Origin: Cellvibrionales bacterium UBA2511
GTDB lineage: Bacteria; Pseudomonadota; Gammaproteobacteria; Pseudomonadales; Porticoccaceae
Direction of reading: 5' to 3'
DNA length: 16,730 nucleotides
Assembly (NCBI GenBank): GCA_002341315.1
Contig: DDNV01000103.1
Location: 5,781-22,510 of the forward strand
This document shows positions 1 through 11,268 of this stretch, in pieces. How positions within the stretch are numbered: position 1 is the first letter of the stretch; each line of letters starts with the position of its first letter. The notes under the pieces were generated by a model. That model saw nothing but the letters and a program-made list of their open reading frames with translations, had not been told where the DNA came from and did not search any database. A program made the position numbers and the translations under genes.

Positions 1-817
1 CCAATGCTGTGCCGATCGCATTGGTGCCCGCCGTTTTTTCATCCCAGACCCCACCCTGAATCAAGTTGATGTCGCTGGCATGACTCAGCACATTGTCATC
101 CGCATGAATATCGAGAATGAGCCCCTCTGAATCGGCCAGAAGGATAAGGCTGTTCGAGCGAAACAACACCTCTGAAGCACGCTTCATAATAGGTTGGGCA
201 GCACGCATGAGATCTGTCTGTAGAAAGCGACGATATTCAAGCAGACTATTATCGCCAATCAATGGTGCATGTTGTAACTCCGGATCAATATGTGATTGTT
301 GGCAACGGCGCCAGGAATCCTCGACCACCGGCCTGATAAAATCACTTGGATAAGATTGGTCGACGACAAACTTTTCCCAGACCGACAACAGTTGATTGTG
401 CTGTTCCGGGTTGCTCAGCATTTGTGTGCGATCGCGCATTTGTGCGGTGGCCAAGGCGGCCTGCTCTCGGGTATAAAAACGATCCTTCTGGACGAAGCCC
501 GAGATTACGCCGGGTTTCACCGAGTTGACTTTGCCATTTTTCTGGCGGGAGACAATCAGCTCGGCGGGCAGACCGTCCAGAACATGCATGGGTGCTTCGC
601 TGCCGTTGGGAAATTTTGAGGGATGAACCGTGGCAGTTTCCATATCGTAAAACGCCGGTTTGAAACCCCAGATCCGGCTTTCTTCGCTGATGCCCCCGGT
701 ACCCCGGAATGCATCGTTTTCATCCCGCAAAGCATCGACGGTGAGTTCGCCTTTGTAGAGTTTTTGCCCTTTTTTCGGGGGCTTGCTCTCTTCTTTTTGT
801 GAATAATTGGCAGACAT
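1..817 (-). CDS. AcoR-like GAF-domain transcriptional regulator, N-terminal part (partial)
   Basis: The reading frame opens at ATG 817-815 (minus strand) and stays open for 272 codons to the left edge, so the 3' part is missing. A GAGGT Shine-Dalgarno lies 8 nt upstream of the ATG. Residues about 160-272 read as the start of an AcoR/DhaR-type activator: RPVVEDSWRRC near 162-172, then a GAF-like segment ending G-VWDEKTAGTNAIGTAL at 256-272, a signature of this family. Full members continue with a sigma-54 AAA+ domain and a Fis-type helix-turn-helix, which would lie outside the window; I infer but cannot see them. Residues 1-47 are charged and low in complexity. Residues about 48-120 (RIWGFKPAFYDME... 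to ...RFYTREQAA) form a compact block not normally present in AcoR proteins. The gene is divergent from tilS. The metabolic target is unknown; AcoR relatives control acetoin, glycerol or alcohol catabolism. Confidence 0.8.
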   Translation of the reverse strand, partial: MSANYSQKEESKPPKKGQKLYKGELTVDALRDENDAFRGTGGISEESRIWGFKPAFYDMETATVHPSKFPNGSEAPMHVLDGLPAELIVSRQKNGKVNSVKPGVISGFVQKDRFYTREQAALATAQMRDRTQMLSNPEQHNQLLSVWEKFVVDQSYPSDFIRPVVEDSWRRCQQSHIDPELQHAPLIGDNSLLEYRRFLQTDLMRAAQPIMKRASEVLFRSNSLILLADSEGLILDIHADDNVLSHASDINLIQGGVWDEKTAGTNAIGTAL

Positions 818-837
818 AGGGAGATACCTCTAACCCA

Positions 838-862
838 ACGTAAACCATATAAAAATTTACGT
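838..862. promoter_or_regulatory. Candidate operator: inverted repeat in the regulator/tilS divergent region
   Basis: Perfect 7-bp arms ACGTAAA (838-844) and TTTACGT (856-862) are separated by 11 A/T-rich bases. The repeat lies between the start of the AcoR-like gene (817) and a TATACT -10-like hexamer on the minus strand (877-872), so it would sit at or just downstream of the transcription start. That placement would suit autorepression. No convincing -35 was found, and a 7-bp repeat at this spacing can arise by chance. Confidence 0.3.
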
Positions 863-1020
863 CTCTGTAAAAGTATAGACTAGCAAGCTCGCTTATCGTT
901 GCCAGTGTTCATCTGCTAGACAGGAATATGGTGAAATTGCCCATAGTCCCATATTCGGTAGCCTTGCCTTGGCTGACGGTAGCCATTAACGTAGGGAACT
1001 GACTTCCACAGATATCAATC

Positions 1021-2352
1021 ATGACCTATATCCCAGACCTCCTTGTTCCCTATTTGCCCAGGCTGCGCGGGGCCAGCCACTGCTATGTAGGTTATAGCGG
1101 TGGTCTCGATTCCCATGTTCTACTCGTGTCGCTAGTCAGGCTCTTGGGGGAAAATGCGGTTAGTGCTATTCATGTCAATCATCAGTTATCGGCAAATGCG
1201 AAAAGCTGGGAACAGCATTGTCAGAAGGTTTGTAACGGGCTTGGAGTGACCTTAAGTATCGAGCAGGCTTCTGTCGTTGTGAACGGTCATGGTGTTGAGG
1301 AAGCCGCCAGAACTGCCCGCTATGGGGCTTTTGAAAAACTTCTCCCACAGGATTCCCTGTTGCTGCTGGGTCACCATGCCGATGACCAGGTTGAAACAGT
1401 GCTTTATCGGCTGCTGCGGGGCAGTGGGCCGAGAGGCTTGGCTGGAATACCTGCCTCACGCTACCTGGGTAACGCAGAGTTATTGAGACCACTGTTACCT
1501 TTCTCCCGGTCGGACCTGGAACAATATGCCCTTGCTGAAGGGTTGGTCTGGATAGAAGATGAGAGCAATGAAGATGTATCCTTTGACCGCAATTTTTTGC
1601 GCCACAAAGTGATCCCGGCGCTGGCTGAACACTGGCCGGATTATGCCACCAGGGTCGCCCACAGCGCCCGATTGTGCCGTGAGAGCGATCAGTTATCCGA
1701 TATGCTGGCAGCACAGGATTTGATAGCCGTCTATGAACACAGGGAGCGGTTGGGGTGGAGTATCAGTCTCGAGGCACTGATGTCTTTTGATGAGTTGCGC
1801 CAGGCGAACCTGTTGCGACACTGGGCCAGCCGACATGATCTGGCACAACCGGGTCATAAAATCATCGATGCTGTGCTTCACGAGCTGTTGCCTGCGAAAG
1901 CTGATGCCGAACCACTGGTAAGCTGGGCGGGGATCCAGTTGCGCCGGTACCAGCGCCGCCTTTTTTTGCTGCCCGGTGACCCCGATATCCCTGACCATCT
2001 ACCGATCTCGCTTCAATGGGATGGCAGGGGCGCGTTGGAATTGCCAGATAAGAGCACATTGAGCTTTCGTCTGGAGCAGGGACGTGGGATCAGGTTGAAG
2101 ACAGATATTGATACCTTTGAGGTGCGTTTTCGCAATGGTGGTGAACGCTGCAAGCCGGTCGGGCGCAGCGCATCCAATACACTCAAAAAGTTGTTTCAGG
2201 AATATGGTCTGGAGCCCTGGTTGCGTGGCCGGATACCCCTGCTTTATCGCGATGATGTATTAGTGGCAGTTGGTGATTTGTGGGTTTTCGAAGGCTTTCA
2301 GGTGCCCCCGGATGAGCAGGGTTGCTCGGTGCAATGGGACTTCAGATCGTAA
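1021..2352 (+). CDS. tilS: tRNA(Ile)-lysidine synthase
   Basis: TilS ligates lysine to C34 of the CAU-anticodon tRNA-Ile in the cytoplasm, using ATP, so that the tRNA reads AUA and is charged with isoleucine. The 443-aa product has the N-type ATP pyrophosphatase P-loop SGGLDS at residues 26-31, followed by HVNHQLS and LLLGHHADDQVETVLYRLLRGSG, the family's core motifs. The C-terminal third (RFRNGGERCKPVGRSASNTLKKLFQE) is the TilS C-terminal substrate-binding domain. Length is normal. The ATG at 1021 has no obvious Shine-Dalgarno, but it gives the usual short lead into the P-loop and no better start is visible. In many gammaproteobacteria tilS follows accA; here a divergent regulator is upstream. 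pyrG follows 183 nt downstream. Confidence 0.95.
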   Translation: MTYIPDLLVPYLPRLRGASHCYVGYSGGLDSHVLLVSLVRLLGENAVSAIHVNHQLSANAKSWEQHCQKVCNGLGVTLSIEQASVVVNGHGVEEAARTARYGAFEKLLPQDSLLLLGHHADDQVETVLYRLLRGSGPRGLAGIPASRYLGNAELLRPLLPFSRSDLEQYALAEGLVWIEDESNEDVSFDRNFLRHKVIPALAEHWPDYATRVAHSARLCRESDQLSDMLAAQDLIAVYEHRERLGWSISLEALMSFDELRQANLLRHWASRHDLAQPGHKIIDAVLHELLPAKADAEPLVSWAGIQLRRYQRRLFLLPGDPDIPDHLPISLQWDGRGALELPDKSTLSFRLEQGRGIRLKTDIDTFEVRFRNGGERCKPVGRSASNTLKKLFQEYGLEPWLRGRIPLLYRDDVLVAVGDLWVFEGFQVPPDEQGCSVQWDFRS

Positions 2353-2360
2353 TATTCATT

Positions 2361-2460
2361 GAGCGATTCAAGGGTTTCTGGTAGTCTGATTCCCCATCTC
2401 GAAACCGGTGGGCGTCACTCTGAATCATCTCCTGATTAAATAAAAAATCGCTCTATTTTT
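2361..2460 (+). other. Possible structured leader or weak terminator between tilS and pyrG
   Basis: An 8-bp inverted repeat GAGCGATT (2361-2368) / AATCGCTC (2446-2453) encloses two smaller perfect stems: GGTTTC/GAAACC (2373-2378, 2401-2406) and AATCA/TGATT (2423-2427, 2433-2437). The closing arm is followed by TATTTTT (2454-2460). This could fold as a branched RNA ending in a U-run. The stems are short and A/T-rich, and a chance origin is quite possible. Confidence 0.25.
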
Positions 2461-2535
2461 CATAAGCATACCTGTTCTGTTTGGTATGAGTTCGGCATTC
2501 TTGACGCAGTATCCAAAATGTTCGGAAGGGTCTAA

Positions 2536-5022
<2,487 letters not shown>

Positions 5023-5063
5023 CACCGTCCGGTGTGTTTAATTGCCCGTGACGAACGTGTTGA

Positions 5064-6383
<1,320 letters not shown>

Positions 6384-6406
6384 ATCAGTGGACACTGAGT
6401 AAAAAC

Positions 6407-6433
6407 GGGGTGGCCAATGGCTACCCCTTTTTT
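6407..6433 (+). terminator. Intrinsic terminator after eno
   Basis: GGGGTGGCC (6407-6415), loop AAT, GGCTACCCC (6419-6427) pair over nine positions with a single G-U, followed directly by T6 (6428-6433). It begins 24 nt after the eno stop codon and should end the pyrG-kdsA-eno transcript. Confidence 0.92.
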
Positions 6434-6712
6434 GTGTCTCCAGCCCGCAATGAGCTTACCAGTACACTCCCGACATGCTCAGCATTATGCCATTTGTCCC
6501 ACAAATTTAGGGTAGGACAATGGGTGCTGGTTGGATTGCGTCCGGATGAGGTCGATTTCTCCCAATCAACCGAGCGGTCCTTCAGCATGACTGGCTAATC
6601 TTGAGTTTTTTGTCAGATGGTTTTGCCGGGATAGTCTTTGGAAAAGGCACATACTGGCAACCGTTTGAATAGTTCGGTTGGCCCGCTGTCATTGGGCTGG
6701 GACAGCTTTCCG
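6434..6712. other. Non-coding gap between the eno terminator and the ftsB promoter region
   Basis: I see no credible gene here. The only plus-strand frame of note (6410-6598) starts inside the terminator, has no ribosome-binding site and resembles nothing I know. One imperfect inverted repeat is present: CCATTTGTCC (6490-6499) against GGACAATGG (6515-6523), which pair with one bulged T. Its role is unknown. Confidence 0.5.
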
Positions 6713-6741
6713 CTGACGCCGTTTATTTTGTTCTGTAGAAT
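6713..6741 (+). promoter_or_regulatory. Candidate sigma-70 promoter of ftsB
   Basis: CTGACG (6713-6718), a 17-nt spacer, then TAGAAT (6736-6741). It follows the eno terminator, so ftsB needs its own promoter. Transcription would begin at about 6748, the A of the ftsB ATG. Confidence 0.4.
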
Positions 6742-6747
6742 CCCGTC

Positions 6748-7029
6748 ATGCGCTGGCTCCTAATTGTTCTCACAGGTCTTCTTGCCGTTCTCCAATATCA
6801 ATTGTGGTTGGGTGAGGGCGGTTTCTCTAAAAAGTTGATGCTGCAGCGTCAAGTCGAACAACAGCGTCAGGAAAATCAGGGGCTACAACTGAGAAACAGT
6901 ATTTTGGAAAATGAGGTTGCCAACCTGAAAGACGGTTTTGACAGTATTGAAGAGCGAGCCAGAAAAGATCTTGGCATGATTAAAGAAGGTGAAACGTTTT
7001 ATATGGTCGTTGAAAAGGAAGATCAGTGA
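6748..7029 (+). CDS. ftsB: Cell division protein FtsB
   Basis: FtsB is a small bitopic inner-membrane protein that joins FtsL and FtsQ in the divisome and helps activate septal peptidoglycan synthesis. The 93-aa product has a short cytoplasmic start (MRW), one membrane segment at about residues 4-20, and a periplasmic coiled coil at about 28-62 (QVEQQRQENQGLQLRNSILENEV). It then has the family motif IEERARKDLGMIKEGETFY. Length and architecture match the family, and its place between eno and ispD is the classic one. No Shine-Dalgarno is visible before ATG 6748, and a promoter -10 ends only 6 nt upstream, which suggests a leaderless message. Confidence 0.93.
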   Translation: MRWLLIVLTGLLAVLQYQLWLGEGGFSKKLMLQRQVEQQRQENQGLQLRNSILENEVANLKDGFDSIEERARKDLGMIKEGETFYMVVEKEDQ

Positions 7030-7095
7030 TTCATTACTTTTTTTCTTCCCAATGGTTTTGTCGCCAGCCTATGTTCCTGCTGTCGGGGGAGAAAA

Positions 7096-7821
7096 ATGAG
7101 CACTAACTGGATTGTGGTGCCAGCGGCAGGGCAGGGTAGACGCTTTGGTGAGATACTCCCAAAGCAATACCAGTTGCTGGCGGGCAGAACGGTAATCGAA
7201 CATACCCTTGAGCGCTTACTACAGATTGACCAATCGGTTGTCGTCGTAGCGATTAATCCAGCCGATAGCCAGTGGCGGCGATTGCCCGTCTTTTCGCATC
7301 CCCGTATCCGTACAGTGCATGGTGGAAATGAGCGTCCGGATTCCGTCAGGCTGGCCCTCGACTGCCTCCAGCGCGAGGCACACGTGGACGACTGGGTGCT
7401 GGTGCACGATGTGGCAAGGCCCTGTATCCGTGTCACGGATATCAACAAGTTGATGGCTGCACTCAAAACGCACACTGTTGGTGGAATACTGGCGGTACCG
7501 GTCAGCGACACTGTAAAGCGGGTAGATCAGCAGGCGGGTATAAGTGCGACTGTCAGCCGCGCTGATTTGTGGCTTGCTCAGACACCGCAAATGTTTCGTT
7601 ATGGTCTGCTCAGCTGGAGTTTAAACTCGGCTTATCGACAGCAATGGCAGCCGACAGATGAGGCGGCTGCGGTTGAGAAACTGGGCCATTCTCCTCTCGT
7701 TGTCGAGGGCAGCAGTGATAACATCAAAATTACCCGGCGCGAAGATCTGGCCATCGCTGAGGCAATTATTAAATTTCAGGGTGAGTCTCCGAGGCAGTCC
7801 GGCGAATTGGAGTTGCCATGA
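7096..7821 (+). CDS. ispD: 2-C-methyl-D-erythritol 4-phosphate cytidylyltransferase
   Basis: IspD couples MEP with CTP to form CDP-methylerythritol, the third step of the MEP isoprenoid pathway. The 241-aa product has the nucleotide-binding N-terminus [12 protein letters not shown] (7-18) with Lys23 in LPKQY. It also has GGNERPDSV (76-84) and HDVARP (104-109; the more common form is HDAARP, an apparently conservative change), and TDEAAAVE near the C-terminus. ATG 7096 follows GGGGGA at proper spacing. It is 66 nt after ftsB, and ispF starts 1 nt after its stop. It is a separate gene, not an IspDF fusion. Confidence 0.96.
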   Translation: MSTNWIVVPAAGQGRRFGEILPKQYQLLAGRTVIEHTLERLLQIDQSVVVVAINPADSQWRRLPVFSHPRIRTVHGGNERPDSVRLALDCLQREAHVDDWVLVHDVARPCIRVTDINKLMAALKTHTVGGILAVPVSDTVKRVDQQAGISATVSRADLWLAQTPQMFRYGLLSWSLNSAYRQQWQPTDEAAAVEKLGHSPLVVEGSSDNIKITRREDLAIAEAIIKFQGESPRQSGELELP

Positions 7822-7822
7822 T

Positions 7823-8317
7823 ATGAGAGTAGGTCAGGGTTATGATGTTCATGCCTTTGGAGTGGGCGATCATATTATTATCGGTGGTGTGACTATTCCC
7901 TTTGACCATGGACTGATTGCGCATTCAGATGGTGATGTGCTGATTCACGCATTGTGTGATGCACTTCTGGGTGCCTCTGCGCTCGGCGATATCGGGCAGC
8001 ACTTCCCCGACTCTGACGCCCGCTATTGCAATGCGGATAGTCGCGGATTACTGCGACAGGTTAAATCACTGGTGGCGGAAAAAGGCTACCGAATGATCAA
8101 TGCTGATATTACCCTGATTGCCCAGGCCCCGAAAATGTCGCCATATCTTGATGCGATGCTTGCCAATCTCGCCCAGGATCTTGATTGTGATCGCGATCAG
8201 TTAAATATCAAGGCCACCACTACAGAGCAACTCGGTTTTGAGGGGCGTGGCGAAGGGATTGGCTGCCAGGCAGTGGTCCTGCTTGACAGTGTTGTCAGAC
8301 CAGCCGTCCAGAATTGA
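7823..8317 (+). CDS. ispF: 2-C-methyl-D-erythritol 2,4-cyclodiphosphate synthase
   Basis: IspF cyclises CDP-ME-2-phosphate to MEcPP, releasing CMP, in the MEP pathway. The 164-aa product starts [12 protein letters not shown] with zinc ligands Asp8, His10 and His42 (in [11 protein letters not shown]). It also has the conserved [11 protein letters not shown] and [17 protein letters not shown]. The open frame extends upstream into ispD, but ATG 7823 is the family start. It sits 1 nt past the ispD stop, consistent with translational coupling. Downstream there is an unusually long gap of 259 nt before truD. Confidence 0.96.
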   Translation: MRVGQGYDVHAFGVGDHIIIGGVTIPFDHGLIAHSDGDVLIHALCDALLGASALGDIGQHFPDSDARYCNADSRGLLRQVKSLVAEKGYRMINADITLIAQAPKMSPYLDAMLANLAQDLDCDRDQLNIKATTTEQLGFEGRGEGIGCQAVVLLDSVVRPAVQN

Positions 8318-8346
8318 GTTAGAGTGCAAGGTGATAGGCAGAAATG

Positions 8347-8363
8347 ACTGGCCGACGGCCAGT
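8347..8363 (+). repeat. Perfect hairpin after ispF
   Basis: ACTGGCC (8347-8353), loop GAC, GGCCAGT (8357-8363) form a perfect 7-bp stem 29 nt after the ispF stop. No T-run follows, so it is not a standard intrinsic terminator; it might stabilise the 3' end of the ispD-ispF message. Confidence 0.5.
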
Positions 8364-8417
8364 ATTGAGCTTTATTACCGGACCATCATTTATTACCAGC
8401 TGCTTCAGCAAGAAACC

Positions 8418-8478
8418 CGGGTCAACGTATTGATGCTGGTAAAACAATTTACCGTGTCGGTGCAAATCCGTTGACCCG
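8418..8478 (+). other. Candidate structured RNA element upstream of truD
   Basis: Perfect 10-bp arms CGGGTCAACG (8418-8427) and CGTTGACCCG (8469-8478) enclose 41 nt. That interior contains a second perfect hairpin, GGTAAA (8438-8443), loop ACAA, TTTACC (8448-8453). A 10-bp perfect repeat is unlikely by chance in 259 nt. Function is unknown: a cis-regulatory leader, an attenuator or a protein-binding operator are all possible. Confidence 0.4.
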
Positions 8479-8528
8479 CGCGCTCTTCAGGCATATTTAA
8501 ACCGTTGCCATTTACCTTTGTGTTGCCG

Positions 8529-8557
8529 GGAGTGGGCTGTAAACTTGCCGCCACTCC
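8529..8557 (+). repeat. Inverted repeat just upstream of truD
   Basis: GGAGTGG (8529-8535) and CCACTCC (8551-8557) pair over 7 bp with a 15-nt loop. The repeat ends 19 nt before the truD ATG. It would leave the weak ribosome-binding region free, so it need not block translation. Confidence 0.4.
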
Positions 8558-8576
8558 AACCGTGCCCCGAGACAAT

Positions 8577-9596
8577 ATGAACAACCGACAGTTTTCCCTC
8601 GAATTTCCTTATGCTATTGCTCCGCCCTCTGCCAGCGCACTGTTTCGCAGTGTCCCCGAAGATTTTCAAGTGACGGAGCAACTGGGTTTTGACTTGTCGG
8701 GAGAAGGAGAGCATCTCTGCCTTTATGTCGAGAAACGGGGTCAAAACACACGTTGGGTAGCCGGATTGCTGGCGAAGTATTTTGGTGTTGATGACATGGC
8801 TGTGGGCCACTGTGGTATGAAAGACCGGCACGCTGTGACCCGGCAGTGGTTCAGTGTACATCTCCCCGGCAAATTACCGGAAAGCCTCGAGCAACCACCG
8901 ATACTGGAAGGTTGTCAGGTGCTTGCGCAGCGTCGCCACCCTAAAAAGTTGCGGCGGGGGCAACATGCGGGCAATCAGTTCGTTATCCGGTTGCGCCAAA
9001 TTGATGGGGACGTTTCTGCGCTGGAACATTCCCTGCAGCAAGTCGTGAATGGTGTTCCGAATTATTTTGGAGAACAGCGTTTTGGTTGGGCCGCGGGCAA
9101 TCTTGTCGAAGCCAATCGATTGTTGTCGGTTTGGGGTGATACCCCTTCTAACAAAAAGCAGCGCAGTGGCCGCAGAAGACAACGATCTCCCATCGATGGG
9201 ATCTATCTGTCGGCGGCCCGTGCCTACCTGTTTAATCTGGTGTTGGCTGAAAGGGTGAGGTCGGGACATTGGAAGTTGACAATGCCCGGAGAAACTGTCC
9301 CTGAAGGCCCGCTTTGGGGGCGCGGACGGAGTGCAGCGCCTCAATCAGTTCAGTTGCTCGAAGATCAGGTTCTCTCTTCCTGGGCAGATTGGACGAATTC
9401 ACTGGAATACAGTGGACTGCAGCAAGAGCGAAGGTCCTTGCTGTTAATGCCTTCCAATATGCAATACCGGTGGCTGAACTGTAACGATCACACTGACCTC
9501 GAGCTGTCATTTGAGCTGCCCTCGGGGTGTTTTGCCACTTCGGTATTGCGGGAGCTGGTGACACTTCGACCGATTTGCGGCGATGGCGCCCTTTGA
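8577..9596 (+). CDS. truD: tRNA pseudouridine(13) synthase
   Basis: TruD isomerises U13 of tRNA-Glu to pseudouridine. The 339-aa product shows FRSVPEDFQVTEQLGFDLSGEGEHL near the N-terminus and NTRWVAGLLAKYFGV. The catalytic Asp83 lies in GMKDRHAVTRQWFS, and PNYFGEQRFG and SAARAYLFN follow. The frame extends upstream to TTG 8505, but ATG 8577 fits the usual short lead into the FRxxPEDF motif. Its ribosome-binding site (around CCCCGAG) is weak. Upstream lies a 259-nt gap with three inverted repeats. In many relatives surE follows truD; here pcm follows after 44 nt. Confidence 0.95.
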   Translation: MNNRQFSLEFPYAIAPPSASALFRSVPEDFQVTEQLGFDLSGEGEHLCLYVEKRGQNTRWVAGLLAKYFGVDDMAVGHCGMKDRHAVTRQWFSVHLPGKLPESLEQPPILEGCQVLAQRRHPKKLRRGQHAGNQFVIRLRQIDGDVSALEHSLQQVVNGVPNYFGEQRFGWAAGNLVEANRLLSVWGDTPSNKKQRSGRRRQRSPIDGIYLSAARAYLFNLVLAERVRSGHWKLTMPGETVPEGPLWGRGRSAAPQSVQLLEDQVLSSWADWTNSLEYSGLQQERRSLLLMPSNMQYRWLNCNDHTDLELSFELPSGCFATSVLRELVTLRPICGDGAL

Positions 9597-9640
9597 GCGC
9601 TGTGGTATAGTTCGATTTTATTTTTATCAGGGGTGGAAGG

Positions 9641-10312
9641 GTGAATTCGATTGAGTTAGGTGGCATTGGTATGACCTCTCAGCGGACTCGCGAACGCCTT
9701 ATCCAGCGACTCAAGGAGCAGGGCATATCCAATCAGAAAGTCCTGGATGTGATGCGTGTAACCCCCCGTCATTTATTTCTCGACGAAGCCCTGTCTCATC
9801 GCGCCTATGAAGATACGGCGCTCCCGATAGGTTATGGGCAAACCCTTTCCCAGCCCTACATCGTTGCGCTGATGACGGAATTGCTCTTATCTTTGGGGCC
9901 GCGTCGCAAGGTGCTTGAGATCGGCACTGGCTCCGGTTACCAGACAGCGATTCTTGCCCAGCTGGTCGACCAGGTTTACGGCGTTGAGCGAATTAAACCG
10001 CTGATTGATAAAGCGCGGGCTCGGTTGCGCCTGCTTGGGCTTAGAAATGTGCGATTATCTCACAGTGACGGTGGTTTTGGCTGGCCCGAAAATGCACCTT
10101 ACGATGGCATTCTCAGTGCGGCGGCCCCGAACGAGGTGCCCGATGAACTGTTACATCAATTAGCCCCCGATGGTGTTCTTGTTATTCCCGTTGGCTCTGG
10201 AGAGGTTCAGGAATTACGGGTTATAACCCGGCAAGGGGATAGCAGAAATTTTGAAGAGCGAGTAGTTGAGCAGGTGCGGTTTGTGCCCTTGCTCAGTGGC
10301 CTCAGCCGTTAA
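9641..10312 (+). CDS. pcm: Protein-L-isoaspartate O-methyltransferase
   Basis: Pcm methylates L-isoaspartyl residues in aged cytoplasmic proteins using S-adenosylmethionine, which starts their repair and supports stationary-phase survival. The product (223 aa from GTG 9641) has [13 protein letters not shown] around residues 60-72 with the active-site serine, the SAM-binding motif [13 protein letters not shown] (91-103), and the terminal VRFVPLLSG. Two starts are possible: GTG 9641, with AGGGG 7 nt upstream, or ATG 9671, with AGGTGG 7 nt upstream and [14 protein letters not shown] as its beginning. I prefer GTG because, as I recall, the preceding GIG residues are common in homologues. surE, usually just upstream, is absent. 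Confidence 0.93.
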   Translation: MNSIELGGIGMTSQRTRERLIQRLKEQGISNQKVLDVMRVTPRHLFLDEALSHRAYEDTALPIGYGQTLSQPYIVALMTELLLSLGPRRKVLEIGTGSGYQTAILAQLVDQVYGVERIKPLIDKARARLRLLGLRNVRLSHSDGGFGWPENAPYDGILSAAAPNEVPDELLHQLAPDGVLVIPVGSGEVQELRVITRQGDSRNFEERVVEQVRFVPLLSGLSR

Positions 10313-10329
10313 CGTTTCCGGGTTTTTTG

Positions 10330-11268
10330 ATGGTTTTATTTAAACGCTGGCTGTTGCTTTTCCTGAAAGGTATGGCGATGGGAGCCGCAGATGTCGTGCC
10401 CGGGGTTTCCGGCGGAACGATTGCCTTCATTAGCGGTATTTATGAAGACTTGCTGAACTCAATCCGCTCGATTAATCTCCACTCACTGAAGTTGCTGAAA
10501 AATGAAGGCCCCGCCGCATTTTGGCGAGCCATTAATGGCAATTTCCTGCTGGCACTGTTCAGTGGCATTTTACTGAGTATTGCATCTTTTGCCTCACTGG
10601 TTAGCCATCTTCTGGCGAGTCAGCCAATCCTGGTCTGGTCCTTTTTCTTTGGTCTGATTGTCGCGTCCATTGTTTATATATTTCGTCAGTTGCCCCGTCT
10701 GCGATGGCCGGAGTGGACTTTTTTATGGGTGGGAACCTTGATGGCCCTTGGTATTTCTCTGACGCCCCCGATCCAGGGGTCTACCGACTGGCTGATGGTT
10801 TTTATGGCGGGAACCATTGCCATTTGTGCGATGATCCTGCCGGGTGTTTCCGGTAGTTTTATCCTGCTGTTGCTGGGTATGTATCCCATCATGATTGACG
10901 CGATCAGCGGTTTTCAATGGCAGATTATATTGATTTTCATGCTGGGGTGCGTGACAGGTCTGATGGCTTTTTCTCGCTTCCTGTCTTGGCTTTTGCGCGA
11001 TTATCATTCGTGCACCATTGCCCTGTTGACCGGATTTCTTCTTGGCTCGCTGTATATCGTCTGGCCCTGGCGGGAGACACTGGAAGTGCTTATTGATAGC
11101 CGTGGTCGTGAAACCATATTATCGTCCCGATTGCTGCTGCCGGCAGAATTTGCCCGTGTGACAGGTTTGGACCCCAAGACATTGATGGCAACACTCTGTA
11201 TGGTCGCGGGCTTGCTTTTGGTTCTGGGCCTGGAATATCTTGGTGGCCAGCAGCGCAAAAAACTCTGA
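10330..11268 (+). CDS. DUF368 family membrane protein, probable undecaprenyl-phosphate transporter (PopT-like)
   Basis: The 312-aa product is very hydrophobic, with about eight or nine membrane segments. It carries the DUF368 signature GAADVVPGVSGGTIAFISGIYEDLL (first PGVSG at 24-28). A second PGVSG at 171-175 (MILPGVSGSFILLLLGMYP) shows an internal duplication typical of inverted-repeat transporters. DUF368 proteins of the PopT type have been shown to return the lipid carrier undecaprenyl phosphate across the cytoplasmic membrane for reuse in envelope synthesis; assigning that job here is by family. ATG 10330 is preferred over the adjacent in-frame TTG 10327; neither has a good ribosome-binding site. 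The gene sits between pcm (17 nt upstream) and nlpD (66 nt downstream), so it is likely co-transcribed with them. Confidence 0.85.
   Translation: MVLFKRWLLLFLKGMAMGAADVVPGVSGGTIAFISGIYEDLLNSIRSINLHSLKLLKNEGPAAFWRAINGNFLLALFSGILLSIASFASLVSHLLASQPILVWSFFFGLIVASIVYIFRQLPRLRWPEWTFLWVGTLMALGISLTPPIQGSTDWLMVFMAGTIAICAMILPGVSGSFILLLLGMYPIMIDAISGFQWQIILIFMLGCVTGLMAFSRFLSWLLRDYHSCTIALLTGFLLGSLYIVWPWRETLEVLIDSRGRETILSSRLLLPAEFARVTGLDPKTLMATLCMVAGLLLVLGLEYLGGQQRKKL

Noticed and set aside
878..910. Sigma-54-type promoter upstream of the AcoR-like gene (TGGCA ... TTGCT on the minus strand)
   Set aside because: The GG and GC are 17 nt apart instead of 10, which does not fit a -24/-12 promoter.
6410..6598. 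62-codon frame between eno and ftsB
   Set aside because: It starts within the eno terminator, has no ribosome-binding site, and its composition does not look like a real protein.
7023..7511. 162-codon minus-strand frame opposite ispD
   Set aside because: It lies almost wholly inside ispD, has no plausible start signal and no recognisable motifs; a shadow of the real gene. The same holds for the other long antisense frames over tilS, pyrG, eno, truD and DUF368.
8418..8478. tRNA-like element (stem-closed 61-nt unit with a T-loop-like TGCAAAT)
   Set aside because: No anticodon arm, no D-arm consensus, wrong length, and the T-stem would have only three good pairs.
8456..8480. GGTGCAAATCC followed by ACCCGC resembles the core of a cobalamin riboswitch
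   Set aside because: The AACTGT segment that should follow, the B12 box and the usual upstream part are missing, and truD has no link to cobalamin. Judged a coincidence, though Rfam should be run on the gap.
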